From: Cephalotrichum gorgonifer
Taxonomy: Eukaryota > Ascomycota > Sordariomycetes > Microascales > Microascaceae
Reading direction: 5' to 3'
Assembly: GCA_900312665.1 (NCBI GenBank)
Contig: ONZQ02000005.1
Coordinates: 1,281,077-1,345,076 of the forward strand
DNA: 64,000 nt
Part shown: in pieces, positions 34,097 through 45,180 of the stretch
How the letters are laid out: the number at the start of each line of letters is the position of its first letter
Numbering within the stretch: the first letter of the stretch is position 1
Notes under the pieces: generated by a model
Databases searched by the model: none
Told to the model about the DNA's origin: nothing
The model's input: only the letters and a program-made list of their open reading frames with translations
Made by a program: the position numbers and the translations under genes

Positions 34097-35420
34097 ATGA
34101 GTTATTTGGCGAGAATATCGCCGAGGCAAGATGCCCAGACGCCAGGAGTAGTCACCGTGATGACTATTGTTGATCATGGTCCGCGATTTATTACGACGAC
34201 GTGGTCCTTGACGGCTCTCGCGGCGTTTTTCCTGGGGTTGCGCATTTTCTCGAAGGCGTGGAGGAAGAAGCAGATATGGTGGGACGACTACGTCCTCATC
34301 GCGAGCTGGGTAGGACCTCTGTCGTGCGCCCCTCTCTTCAACAGAATACCGAGGCGAAATTTGCTAACAGCTTGTCACCTCTTTAGATAACCCTCGCAAC
34401 CTCATGCTCGCTGATATCCTACGGCGTCGCTCTCGGGTGGGGGAAAAACAACTTCAACATCCCCCCGGAGAATTTTGAGAAGGTCCTATTTTTCTCGTAC
34501 GCCGCCGGCTTCGCCTCCATCCTTGCCGCCATGTGGAGCAAGGTCTCATTTGCCATTACACTACTGCGTATATCGAAAGGCAGGATAATATGGGTCCCCT
34601 GGGTCATCATAGTCACGGTGATTCTAGTTTTGGGCGCCAACGCCACCATCCACTGGATTCAGTGTTGGCCAGTGTCGAGGTTATGGGATGGCAATACGGT
34701 TGGGCGATGTTGGCCAAGGCAGGTTGTGATAAACTATAACATCTTTGCCGCCTGTATGTGCACGACCATTGATAGTTTGCGGATAACTTCTGGGCATGGT
34801 CATGTTCACTGACGATCTCGAATGTTAGGTTACTCTGGAGTGGCGGATATCGCCTTGGCATTGATCCCGTGGATGATTATCTGGCCGTCTGCGATTAGCA
34901 AGAAAGAGAAGCTGGGTGCTCTAACAGCCATGAGCATGGGCATCTTGTAAGTTCTGCACGCGATGGAGTTTTACAGCCGCAGTGATATTAGCTAACGACG
35001 GATGTGTAGTGCCGGCATTACATCCTTTCTCAAAATAACGACTGTTACTGCGATTGACAGTAATGATACCAGTAAGGAAACTATTCGTGGATCTATCGCG
35101 ACATTTTTGACATCCACTAACAATGCAAAGTCGATAGCGTGGAGCTCTTAATATATGGCACTGCCGAGAGTGCGAGTACGATCATGGCCGTCTCGATCCC
35201 GATGCTCAGGGCTCTTGTCCATAGTCCCAAGCCCAGTCAACCGAAGTTAGATACCGTTGAGGATCAACATCAGTGTTCCCCGGCTACCTGCAGGGACAGT
35301 ATGATAGACGGCGAGCCGGAATTATGTGTACGGAAACTTGACCGATACACTACTGCGAAATACCACCAGGCGCAATTGGATTTGCAGGCACCAAGAGGAA
35401 AGTCTACGAGCAGCTCCTGA
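34097..35420 (+). CDS. Integral membrane protein with fungal rhodopsin domain
   Basis: Five exons, 34097-34309, 34387-34753, 34829-34946, 35010-35071 and 35131-35420, join to 349 aa. About seven hydrophobic segments are visible. Family marks are W-WDDYVLIASW after TM2, WGKNNFNIPPENFEKVLFFSY in the first outer loop, IHWIQCWPVSRLWDG, C-R/W-P, FAACYSGVADIALALIPWMI at TM5 and the final GTAESASTIMAVSIPMLRAL. This is the widespread domain of PTH11-like and SatD-type membrane proteins. It is not an opsin that binds retinal: the Lys of TM7 is not evident. Ligand and role are unknown; a sensory role is often assumed. A soluble polar tail of about 75 residues ends the protein. An internal ATG at residue 20 is a possible alternative start. 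Confidence 0.82.
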
Positions 35421-36267
35421 ATGCCAGATCTGTCCATCACCCCCTATCTTCTGCGCAACGCCGCCATCGAGCGGAAGCCTGTCTCCCCTATTTACAACGA
35501 TAACGAAAACTTGCGCACGAAATATGCCAATATGACGGACGGACTACCGTCCGTAATAAGGGGCAAAGGGATGGGGAATTTGTTCTTATTTGCTGCACTT
35601 CTCCGCTTGGTTATTGTGCCGTATTGCCTGTTTTGTTTTTACTGTTTCCTCTGGCGATATTCATGGGTAGGCGATTAAGTATGGGATGGATATGTGTCTG
35701 GTCTGGGTACGTTCGTGCTGGTAAGGTGCATTGCTTTGGTCTACACGCATTTTTATTTTTCGGTCTTGTAACAATACGATGAATCTGAATGAGGTATTTT
35801 AGTAGAATAGCATAATTGATATTATTCGAAGAGACCGTATGTCGACGAGTGACGGTGATCAATCCTGGGGGGGTTCATGGGTTTCCATACATGTACGTCA
35901 CTAGGTGCTTGCTTGAGTTGAAGCGGGTGTTGCACCATGTGGAAGCACGAATAACTTGTAATCTCCACGCATTTGATGATTTGAGGGGTGAGGCTACAAT
36001 ACTGAAGGTACCAATCCTTGCTATGTCACTTGAGCCGCCCTGACATCTCGAAACATTACCGACTGACAACAAACAAAGGCAAATCTCAACCAACAAGTTC
36101 AATGTGAAAGACTCTTTTTTCAACAACTTATATACTGGTGGTACCCTCCCTAAGAACACTGATAGCGTCATTCTAGCTCATCACACACTATGAATCAACG
36201 GAGACATTGCGCTATATTCAACATGTTTGCCCATGCCTCAGCCAGCGGAGATGCTCTAAATCTCACG
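35421..36267. other. Convergent intergenic region
   Basis: It contains the 3' ends of the rhodopsin-domain and acetylxylan esterase genes. The frame at 36190-36705 plus is antisense to the esterase and not real. Confidence 0.5.
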
Positions 36268-37207
36268 CTACTGAATGATTCCGAAGAACCTGAGGATATA
36301 ATCCTCGTTGACCGGCGCAGTATGGCCGACCCCGGCGCCGAAGAAGCCCTGCAGCTGCGAACCGTCGCCGTATACCTCCTGCGTGTACGCCGCCGAAGGG
36401 ACACCGGTGTTACTCGCAGTCAAACTGACGCCGAGCACCTCGGACCACTGCTTCAGGGCCTCGTGGGCACACTGGGGGCGGACGAGGCCGTCAGCATTCC
36501 CGTGCCAGATCATCATGCGAGTTCGGCGACCCTCGTAGCCGGGGTACGAGTTGTAGACGTAGTTGGCCCATTCCTGGGGAGTATGCTGAAGGCCTTGGGC
36601 GCACGTCTGGTTAGGTGCGAACGGAGTTGCCCCAGCAGCGCCGGCGAAGCAGGCGTGGGCAGTTCCGGAGAAGGCGGCGCCAGCCTCGAAGACATCAGGG
36701 TATGAACCAGCAAGGACGTTGGTCATCATTGCACCGGAAGAGGAGCCCATGACGTAGACCTTCTCGGGGTCACCGTTGTGGTTCTCGAGGGTATACTTGA
36801 CCATGTTGACAATGGCGAGGGCATCACCGCCTTGGCCGTGAGTCAAGCTGGCCGGGCTATGGACGTCCCAGCAGTTGCTCTGGTTTGGTGTTCCAGCGTA
36901 GATAAGAATGAAGCCTTCACGGTCGGCGTAAGACGGGAGCCTGGTCCCCGCGAACCACCCTGGCGCACTCCCTCCACAGGGATGCAACTAATTTAATTGC
37001 GGGAGTTAGAAAAGAAACACGCGCGTCGGAGCCATTGTTATATTAACTTACAGCAACGATGATTGCAGGGTTCGGGGCCACGTTGTCCGGTACGTAGATG
37101 TACATGTTGATGCGGGTAGGGTTCTCCCCAAAGTTCGCAACTTGCTGTAGGGAGGCACCCAGTGCGCATGCCGCCGTGGCAAGGAAACCGAAGATGGATG
37201 TCCGCAT
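36268..37207 (-). CDS. axeA: Acetylxylan esterase, CE1 (PHB-depolymerase-like)
   Basis: This enzyme removes acetyl groups from xylan so that xylanases can act. Exon 1 is 37207-37052 and exon 2 is 36987-36268, with a 64-nt intron (GTAAGT...TTAG) in phase 0; the product is 291 aa. The signal peptide covers about residues 1-18 (CALGA). The start MRTSIFGFLATAACALG and RINMYIYVPDNVAPNPAIIV are typical of fungal AXEs. The triad is S135 in GSSSGAMMT, D218 in WHGNADG and H274 in GVGHTAP; LHPCGG at 53-58 forms the oxyanion-hole region. Exon 1 gives the protein its secretion signal, so a model starting in exon 2 would be wrong. Upstream lie a TATA-like TATAAG and an XlnR-type GGCTAAA. Confidence 0.9.
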
Positions 37208-37368
37208 CTTGTTTGGTGCTTGCCTGCTCGCTCGGTGATTTACTGCCGTGTATGGGCGCTGTCGTCAAGGCTCCTGAGGACCAAGGTAAAATGAACTGAT
37301 ACTCTTAGTACGATGCTGGTTAACTTCTATCCATTTACGGTACTTGAACTCATCGGACCTTCATTGTT

Positions 37369-37447
37369 CTTATACTAGTCGGAGCAAGATCGGTTGCAGC
37401 TCCGGAATCCACGGTTTGACGCTGGTGACGTGGAGCTAAAGGCTAAA
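37369..37447 (-). promoter_or_regulatory. Putative XlnR site and TATA box of acetylxylan esterase gene
   Basis: TATAAG reads on the minus strand at 37374-37369, about 165 bp upstream of the ATG. GGCTAAA at 37441-37447 on the plus strand is the full heptamer of the XlnR consensus, 234 bp upstream of the ATG. XlnR controls acetylxylan esterase genes in Aspergillus, so this match carries more weight than the hexamers at the other two genes. Confidence 0.45.
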
Positions 37448-38594
37448 TCGCGATGCCAATATTGCTCCCCTCAATCGGTAGTCGTAGTCGGAAGAAGAAT
37501 TTGGCTGGGCCTCATCTAGGTAGAGCCTTATAGCTAGGCCAAGTTTAGGCAAGAGGAACGTGTAGCCCAGCTGCATACAACAAGCCACCTTCACAGGGAG
37601 CATATTTGCTAGTAGATACCCGAATGTGGGCAGCCGGTAGGGTGGAATTATCTTCTGCCCGTTATATTAACTTAGATTAGGCGTGACGGCTACCCAGGCT
37701 TTTTCCGAGCACGGCAGCCCCAGCGGCATTTATGACTATAAGTGTTGGACCTCTCCTCCCCGAGCAGTGATTCCGGGCCATGTTCGTCGCTCAGCGCGCT
37801 GCTACGGCCCGCAGGCTACGCATATCGATTAGGCCTCTAGCCTTTGTTCAGAGACGCCTGAAATGGGACCGCATTTTCAGGGGGTCGATAACCCGCTCCC
37901 GCACCACCCCACATGTCAGGAGTTGGTGTTGGGCTTAGAGCCTTGGCAGGGGCAGCACTACAATCGTGTGCTTCGGCCCACCTAATTTTGGTCGTGTTTC
38001 CTCTTGAGCAAGGCCAGAGTCTGCTTTATAATACCTAGATCCGTAAATGCTTCGCTTTCTAGCGGAATATTTACTATCACGCCAGATATGTCTTATGAGC
38101 CCTGATGATGGTGAGTTCATTTTAGGACTACTACTGAAGGGAATAAATTCAAATGCATTATCACAGACGCACAAAGAACTAGATTGCCCAATAATTTTGA
38201 AGACTATCGGCGAGGCAATGGCATCTCCAGCTCTAGGTTCAGCGCCATCGACGTAGTAGCACAGGCTATCTCAGACTCATGCTCTATTCGGAAGGGAATA
38301 AAGATATAATGAATTGGCCTAGCCGCTCGGGACAAGGTGCCGAATATTGGGACAAACCAGACCTACCTCTCATTCGCATAATCTTTCCTTTGCACCTGAT
38401 CTTCCCCCACAATAAGCCGGCTAATAGAAACATCCATTCGTATTATGCAATATATAACGACCGAAATTGCCTGTAAATGGGCGATTCCATACAAGAATAG
38501 GAGACGAGTGCCGCCTCCTTGTCACCCATTCCGAATATCAATCGGCTGTGGTCCAGTCCTATGCCAACTGCTCGTAGTGGGATTATAAGACCCC

Positions 38595-38617
38595 CGGCCA
38601 CGCGGCCACGCGGCCAC
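38595..38617. repeat. Short tandem repeat, 8-bp unit, nearly three copies
   Basis: CGGCCACG is repeated head to tail at 38595, 38603 and 38611, the last copy missing its final base. It is likely a simple replication-slippage repeat. Confidence 0.85.
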
Positions 38618-39984
38618 TCTAAGGCGGGGGTGTGTCTCAAATTCATAATGTACATCATTATGTATGTTAGCCAATATGGCAATCATGGGGTAGATTGGAT
38701 GGCAGGTGCGACTGAACCACGGAGTCGGGCTGTGAATGTATAACCAGCACCGCGGCAAGTACCTCGGCAATCTGTTAAGTGCTAGGATGAACGAGTGGAT
38801 TCCGTGTTAAGTTAATTTAGGCCGACCGGGCCTCTTCATTCGTGCGCATGATTCATAACCATTAAATCGAGCGGCAATCTTGTTTTTGCCTAATATCCCT
38901 TCTACAACGGGATCGTCCCTTTAAACCGACCTCCAAATCATTGTGGCCGTGACAAGAGCCAAACCAAACTTCATAAAGTGGTTTCATAACATAATATTGA
39001 CGAAGAACCTGACAGAGACTATAGGCGTAAAACTGGGAGTCGTAGGGTCAAGTGGTTATTTACTTACTCCGTCTGCGGGATTGGTGGACGGCAAGTCTCT
39101 ACCCGCTCTGCCTCGATGCATCGTGGTCCAACCCCGAATTGGAAAGCATCCTGTAAATTGAAGGTAGGAAGCCAATTACGAATTATGCTTTCAACTGCTC
39201 AGGGCCGGTAAGTTGGCTCGTATGGTAGGGGGTTCCATTCCTTTGTTGAACTAGGCGGATGCAGCAACAAAGACCTTACATATCGTATTAAGGTCGGATA
39301 TCCTTTGCCAACTTAGATGTATCTCTTGTAGATAACCGGATTGCACTAACACAACTCCTCAGTGTGCTCATGCTGTTCGATGCCGAGTATCTCAGAAGCT
39401 GCCTCTCAGGTAATATCGGCCACGCCGCTCCTCACTTTGTTGACATTTCTTGCTACGGCTTATTCGTTGGCTGGTTTCACATCCCGAAACTCATTGATCC
39501 CATTGTTGAACTATGACATAAGTGGCGGTCTTTGACCTACTAATATGGCTAGTGAGGGTTCAGTCATCTCGTTCTAGGTAAGCTTGACGATTTAAACGAG
39601 TGGTTCCCTGATATTTCCGCATGGAGCCTTGGATGTTGATGATGAGCGAGGCCCCGATTGAGGTCACCGTGTTTCAGCTAGCGTTGATATCGAATGCACG
39701 TCGAGGATCTTGAGCGAGATGGATGGACACACGTGAGATCTGGTGGCATGCGGTTAGTGGTAGTATTGACTCCTATCGAGAGAAGTTCGTAAAATTTACT
39801 GATATTTTATTATGTGGGCGACAAGACACCACCCCTTGACCCCGCTCGTGAGATGGTGAAATATAATTAGTACACGCCCCTGGTGCAAGCCGACTCCGCC
39901 TGACTTCCGGTCCTCATTCCCAATCACCCCATGCGATACATTAGTAACCGGGCCCTAATCCACTAGGGTAGGGCATATAGTTGA

Positions 39985-40617
39985 TCATGCCTGGGTCTTC
40001 TTGGTTACCCGCCCTGAAAAGACTCTAGAGTTGAAGCCACTGCGCTTCCCGCCTCCCCTTCTCCGCCCTCGTGGAACTCGAAGATGCTGCAGAAGAGATG
40101 CCAGAAATCCCTCGCCCTTCTTCGCCTCTTCCTTATCAATCCTATATCCATCTCGGAGTGTGTACGTGCGGAACGCCTCGAAATTATCCCACACCTTGAC
40201 CCCCTTCTTCGTCCGTCTTGCGTCAATAAGGTCCACGATATTGACGAGCGTGTTCTTCAGCTGTTTCTTGCATTGGTCGACAGAGTCCATTGCAGGTATG
40301 CCAACCTCCCGGCATAGATCTTGATACCCGGCGAGTTTCTGCTCCTCGGTGAGCTCTTCGTTGAGAGTGCCGAGCCGCTGGGACTGTGAAAAGTAGTGGT
40401 ACTTGAGCTCCTCGCGCATCGCAATGGTGCGCTCTTGAATGTACTCCCGGGAGCTCGGGGCCCATTCCTGGGAAGATGCTAGACGGGCAAATTCATGATC
40501 GAATGATGCGCCATCGTCAGGCACGAAGTTATCGAATTTGGCGAAGTGGGATTGAGATGGTGGCGGGGGCGTGCTCAGATCCGCACTATCGACATCGCTG
40601 TCGTTGGAGACTGACAT
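39985..40617 (-). CDS. Conserved fungal protein of unknown function
   Basis: Single exon of 210 aa starting at the ATG at 40617. The frame is open further upstream, but that part has no protein character. The body reads FVPDDGASFDHEFARLASSQEW, ERTIAMREELKYHYF, GYQDLCREVGI, QCKKQLKNTLVNIVDLIDARR and VWDNFEAFRTYT. This mix of aromatic and charged helical blocks is shared by a family of short proteins in many ascomycetes that have no assigned function. The C-terminus is strongly basic (RVPRGRRRGGGKRSG), which could bind nucleic acid or act as a nuclear signal; this is inference. No signal peptide or membrane span is present. Confidence 0.72.
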   Translation of the reverse strand: MSVSNDSDVDSADLSTPPPPSQSHFAKFDNFVPDDGASFDHEFARLASSQEWAPSSREYIQERTIAMREELKYHYFSQSQRLGTLNEELTEEQKLAGYQDLCREVGIPAMDSVDQCKKQLKNTLVNIVDLIDARRTKKGVKVWDNFEAFRTYTLRDGYRIDKEEAKKGEGFLASLLQHLRVPRGRRRGGGKRSGFNSRVFSGRVTKKTQA

Positions 40618-42456
40618 TTTGGAACTGCCTTCCCTAGGAAAGGTGTGGATGGGACTTGGACGAGTTAGCGTGAAGATGTTGTGTTGGAATGTTGGAAATG
40701 AGAGTTGTTGGGGGTGGTATTTGTCCGTCGAAGGCCAGAAGACAGCTATAACCTGCTCACCCCAAGAAAATGAACGGGATTCTCCCCTCCACACCGCGAT
40801 TTGGCGCGTGAGTGACGCGTGATAGCTCCGACAGGGGTGGTGCGCCACCTAGTACAAAGCCTATCAGGTCAAGCCAAGCCACCTGTATCAAATCCCTGCC
40901 ATTGGTGTCGAGTCGGAAGAGTTTAATTGGTGTAGGTATCTCGTTTCTATAAAAGCTTCTACGTCATCTAGGGTCGAAGTAGGTTAGGGCTACTCTACTC
41001 CGTAGAGCTCGATCTAAGTCTCGTCCATAGCAGAATGCTGTGAAGGTATGAACTCTAGACATGGGGTCGACAGGGGTGGACAAGGGGAAGGTGAATACCT
41101 CTGCGGCCCTGTCTCCAGGTGTCCTATAGCGAAGCCCTGCCTAATCCACTTAGGTACCGGTTATAACGTATTAAGTCTAATCCACGTACAGGAGGATGTC
41201 AAGGTGGCATGCTATTTAATACGATGATAGAGAGGATGCGGCAACTAGAGGGATAGCTGGCGTCGTAACGTCAGCTTGGTCATGGTACCTATATGTCAGA
41301 TACTCGGCATTATTAGGGGAGCGGCGGAGATTACGAGGCCAGGCAGCCAGCCACACATGTACCAATGTAGATACGAGTTTGGCCCGGGGCTTTTTTCTGT
41401 TAAGCGCCTTCTTGCATAATGCAGTGCAGACAGGAGACATGTTGAGCTCCATACGGAGGATATGCTGAAGCACATAATCAAAAGGATTGAAAGGGCGAGA
41501 ATCATGTCAGTACCACTGTCCCGGGCCGCCTCGAATGGGAAATCTTGATGATATCAGGACTGGCCCGCCGCCATTGATACATCGGCACTCCCCCTCATAT
41601 CCAACATGGCACCATGCTCTGAGTCGCAGGCGACAAATGGTACTTTTGTGTCAAACCCAAAATTTTGAATGCATGCACCAAGTCAAGAGAAATCACCAAC
41701 TGATTGAAACTACAAAAGCCAGGTGTCGAGATTATAATCGCTCCCCAACAGGGCTCTTGTCGCGTCTGCCTCCAGCCTCGGCATCGGTCCCTGCAGTGTA
41801 TCATATTGCACAAAGAGGTCAGCGGTGCGGGCAATAGTAAGAGAACGTCCCTGCCCATCGTAACTGCACAAGGCGACGCTTGGCAAGAAACCAAGCTCCA
41901 GCCCCAACGCAGTAGGCGTAGTCGCACCAGAAAACAGAGGAAACAGGAAAACCCTATCTAAAGCCTTTGTTAGAAGGACTTGACCTGACGATCTGTTAAG
42001 CCCGCAAGCTGCGTATTTGAGCGACCTCCCTATTCCCCCGCCCCTGGAGTCACATTCGAACCATCTCGCTACCTGATTCGTTTCTGACCTATCCCGCGTA
42101 CTGAATAGTCTCCACCTGAGTGCTTGTGTACCGTACGTATACTGGCACTGGTACCTGAGTTCTATCACGTCGTAGCAGAAGTGGAATCCTCGTGCGGATG
42201 TTACATTCCGGGGACTCCACCTACCTCCTGCAGAAGAGTGCATGCGTGTCAACCAACACACATTTCTTCCATGTCCTCCTTCCTCATCGGCGCTGCTAGG
42301 ATTAGCTCTCCCGTTCCTCCCGCTGGAAGAAGCTCAGGCCTGCCCCGCTTTGATAAACACTTATTTATCTAGATCATATGTCCGCGTTTTCGTAGTGGCG
42401 TTTATTGCTCAATATCCCACGTATTGGCCGGTCCGGTTCCTCTAACTGAGACAGCA
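40618..42456. other. Intergenic with one protein-like frame on the minus strand
   Basis: No complete gene can be built. A minus-strand stretch, 41957-41710, reads FLFPLFSGATTPTALGLELG, then a continuation to a stop. It is preceded by what looks like an intron end (CTAAC then TAG near 41958-41975), so it could be the last exon of an unrecognised gene or a relic. The rest is blank. Confidence 0.4.
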
Positions 42457-44095
42457 ATGGCTGGAGAAACGCCCCCACCTACTTCCACAGGCAGTAACTT
42501 GCCTACATCTCCCAAGTCGAAATCCCCGTCGCCCGAGAAGTCTCCACCGCATCATGCAGATTCCGGGGAGACAAGTGCATTGGCCGAGATCCTTCCTGCT
42601 CAGCATTGGGTGGTTGCTGCTGAGGTTTGTACTCACCAAGACTTGAATATGATACGTTCCGTATCCGTTTGTACACAGGGTGCCACCTCTAACCTGCTTG
42701 ATGGCGTCCAGGAGAACGGTGCCGATAATATCGATGATGCGTCAACCATCGCCTCCTCGACTGCCTCCCTCACTACTAGCATCCTAGAATACCGTAGGAT
42801 CCATGGCAGAACATTCCACCATGAGATCGGCAATGCAAGCTACTGGTAACTATTTCCATGCGTGTGCAGACAAGGTTGGGATAGCCTTTCTGACACTATC
42901 TAGGGCGTCCAATGATACCCAGCAAAACGAATCCATGGATATATAGTTAGTGTCCCCGATTGGTTCCCGCAGAGGTCGAAGTATTTCTAACAACTTGACT
43001 AGCCACCATGTGCAGACGCTCGTCATCGGTGGGAAACTTTTCCTCTCACCTTTGGATACAGAGAAGATTCAAGTAGGTAACAGAAATAATGTCTCTTCCT
43101 CACTATACTCGATCTAACCCCAATCATAGAAAGTGCTTGATATTGGGACTGGAAATGGTATCATAATATGAACTCCGCCAAGGGCTGGGGCTATGCTAAC
43201 GATACGTCGTGGTACTAACCAGGTTCTTGGGCAATGTATGAACCCATCCGCATGTTCTTTGAGCAGGGCTCATCCGCTGACCTATTCTTAGTGACTTTGC
43301 GGATGAATATCCCAATGTCGAAGTCATTGGCACAGATGTGTCCCCTATCCAGTCAGCTTGGGTGCCCCCAAACTTGAAATTGTAAGCTCATCATCTAAGC
43401 CCCAAGAGTAGGTCCTGATGTGAACTAAGCGTTTTTTTCCTGTACATTGTGATAGCGAGATTGAGGATTGCACACTCGACTGGACATTCCCACCCAATTC
43501 CATCGACTACGTACATATCAGGCTACTCTTGGGAAGTATTGGCGATTGGGAAGCTGTTTTTAAACAGGCATACGGAACGCTGGCACCTGGAGGCTGGCTG
43601 GAAAGCCATGAAGGCTCTATCACCTGCCTTAGTGATGATGGGTCAGTGAAGGAGAACTCTGCCCAAGACCAGTGGGGCAAGATATATACCAATTTTGGCA
43701 AGAGTATCGGGAGGTCATTCACCATTATCCCCGATGGAGTCCAGAGAGCGGCTATGGAGGCTGCTGGCTTTGTCGATATCCACGAGATTGACTACAAGGT
43801 ATATGGTCATGCCCCCATCACATCGTCGGTTGCTAATCTTACCTTACGTGTCCAGACTCCGATTGGTACCTGGCCCAAGGATCCACATCTGAAGGAGATT
43901 GGGCAGTTTACCCAGCTTACCATCGAGACGGACATAGAGGGGTATATCTTATACCCTGCGACTGCCATCGGCTGGACGCCCGAGGAGGTGACTGTCTTCG
44001 CAGCATGTGTCCGTAGGGAGATACGCAACCCTGATATCCATTCGTATTACCGTCAGAAGGTTGTATATGGACGAAAGCCTGTGGTAGAGGGATAG
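42457..44095 (+). CDS. LaeA-like SAM-dependent methyltransferase
   Basis: Class I SAM methyltransferase of the LaeA/TAM domain type, found in regulators of secondary metabolism and in tailoring enzymes. Eight exons: 42457-42624, 42712-42845, 42904-42945, 43003-43072, 43130-43157, 43223-43235, 43292-43381 and 43456-44095, giving 394 aa. The N-terminal 60 residues are Pro/Ser-rich and polar. SILEYRRIHGRTFHHEIGNASYW opens the domain. Motif I is LDIGTGNGSWA from residue 141, split by two introns. Then come VEVIGTDVSPIQSAWVPPN, FEIEDC, WTFPPNSIDYVHIRLLLGSI and APGGWLES. Exon 6 has only 13 nt and is needed for the motif. The first intron is uncertain because the frame is open through it. No synthase gene is nearby, so the target is unknown. 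Confidence 0.83.
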
Positions 44096-45180
44096 GTGGG
44101 TCATTACTCACTAGTGCTCATATATTGGAGAGATGGAACGGAGAAGAGTCGGTCACACCTGAGAACTCCTTTTAATATAGACCCTTGTTCTTTCGTCCAT
44201 GGCAATATTTTCGCACTTCTATCGCGAGTCTTCCATTCCTCTCGTCCATTTATACTTTTTGTATTGGATATGGCGCCAAGTGCAGGAGTTGTATCTTGAC
44301 CTGAGCTGGGAGATTTTCCATGTCACCATGTTTTGTGTAAGGTACGCCACCTGATGATGGTCAAAACATGTCTAAGGGAGAATGGGGGTTCCTTAAATGT
44401 GACAAGATGTAGTTGATGTCAACAATAGTGAAGTCGGACTCTGCGGCACTTCACGGAGGACTCTGTCCAGCCCCCCACTCGTAAACAAAAGAGCCAAATG
44501 CGATATATTTGGGAGGTACCAGGTATATTCTTGGCCGCCTAGATGTTACATGTACAAGTACAAGTGAATGGCGTGGCTTAACTATGACCAGCCATACCCG
44601 GATTTGAGCATACCCGGCAAGGGATTTGAGGTCACATTGATCACACCCGCAATTTACCCCGCACATACCAATCCCCCAGGCTTGAATTCGCGGCTCCTCT
44701 ACACCTTCCTGGTTGTGGACATCGGCCGGATGATGCGAGCCGCCTGTCCGGGCGTCATTGTGTTGATGAGGCATTCGGCGCCCGTACCGTCACTCAACTC
44801 ACCATCCGTAAACTTTCCTGCTTATTTGACGAAGGGTGGATTGGGAAAGGCGGTGGTGCGCGCGACTGATTGCGTAGGGCCAGTGGTAAGACTGAAATGC
44901 ATTATCTAATTTGAGTGTCTGAAGGTCTCTGAGTCTCTCTTGAGTCAGAGATACAAAAGTTAAAGACTCGTAATCTAAGTAGTACGAGAGCGAGAAGACT
45001 CAACAGGATCTCCTGCGTCAAAACACATGACATGACCACCCTCATCAGAGAACAACTTCTATTCCAATGGGTACACTCTAGCACGACCGGAGGCTCCAGG
45101 CTGTCCAGCGGGATACCCGTACTTGCAATATCCTAACCCTAGTGGCGAACAAGAACAAAAAGTAATCTCCTGCAATCCTT
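44096..45180. other. Convergent intergenic region
   Basis: It holds the 3' ends of the methyltransferase and siderophore transporter genes. The frames at 44451-44909 overlap in antisense and show no domain. Confidence 0.5.

Larger units (their letters stand above)
37208..39984. other. 2.8-kb intergenic region without genes
   Basis: The left 250 bp is the promoter of the acetylxylan esterase gene. The remainder has only short random frames, one 8-bp triple repeat (38595-38617) and no recognisable transposon ends, tRNA or conserved peptide. Confidence 0.5.

Noticed and set aside
34097..35420. Light-driven retinal opsin
   Set aside because: The domain is the fungal rhodopsin-like family of PTH11-type proteins; the retinal-binding Lys in the last helix is not evident.
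36190..36705. 171-codon plus-strand frame
   Set aside because: It is antisense to the acetylxylan esterase and has no signal peptide or domain.
37208..39984. Decayed transposon in the gene-poor stretch
   Set aside because: No inverted repeats, target duplication or transposase/reverse-transcriptase residues were found by eye.
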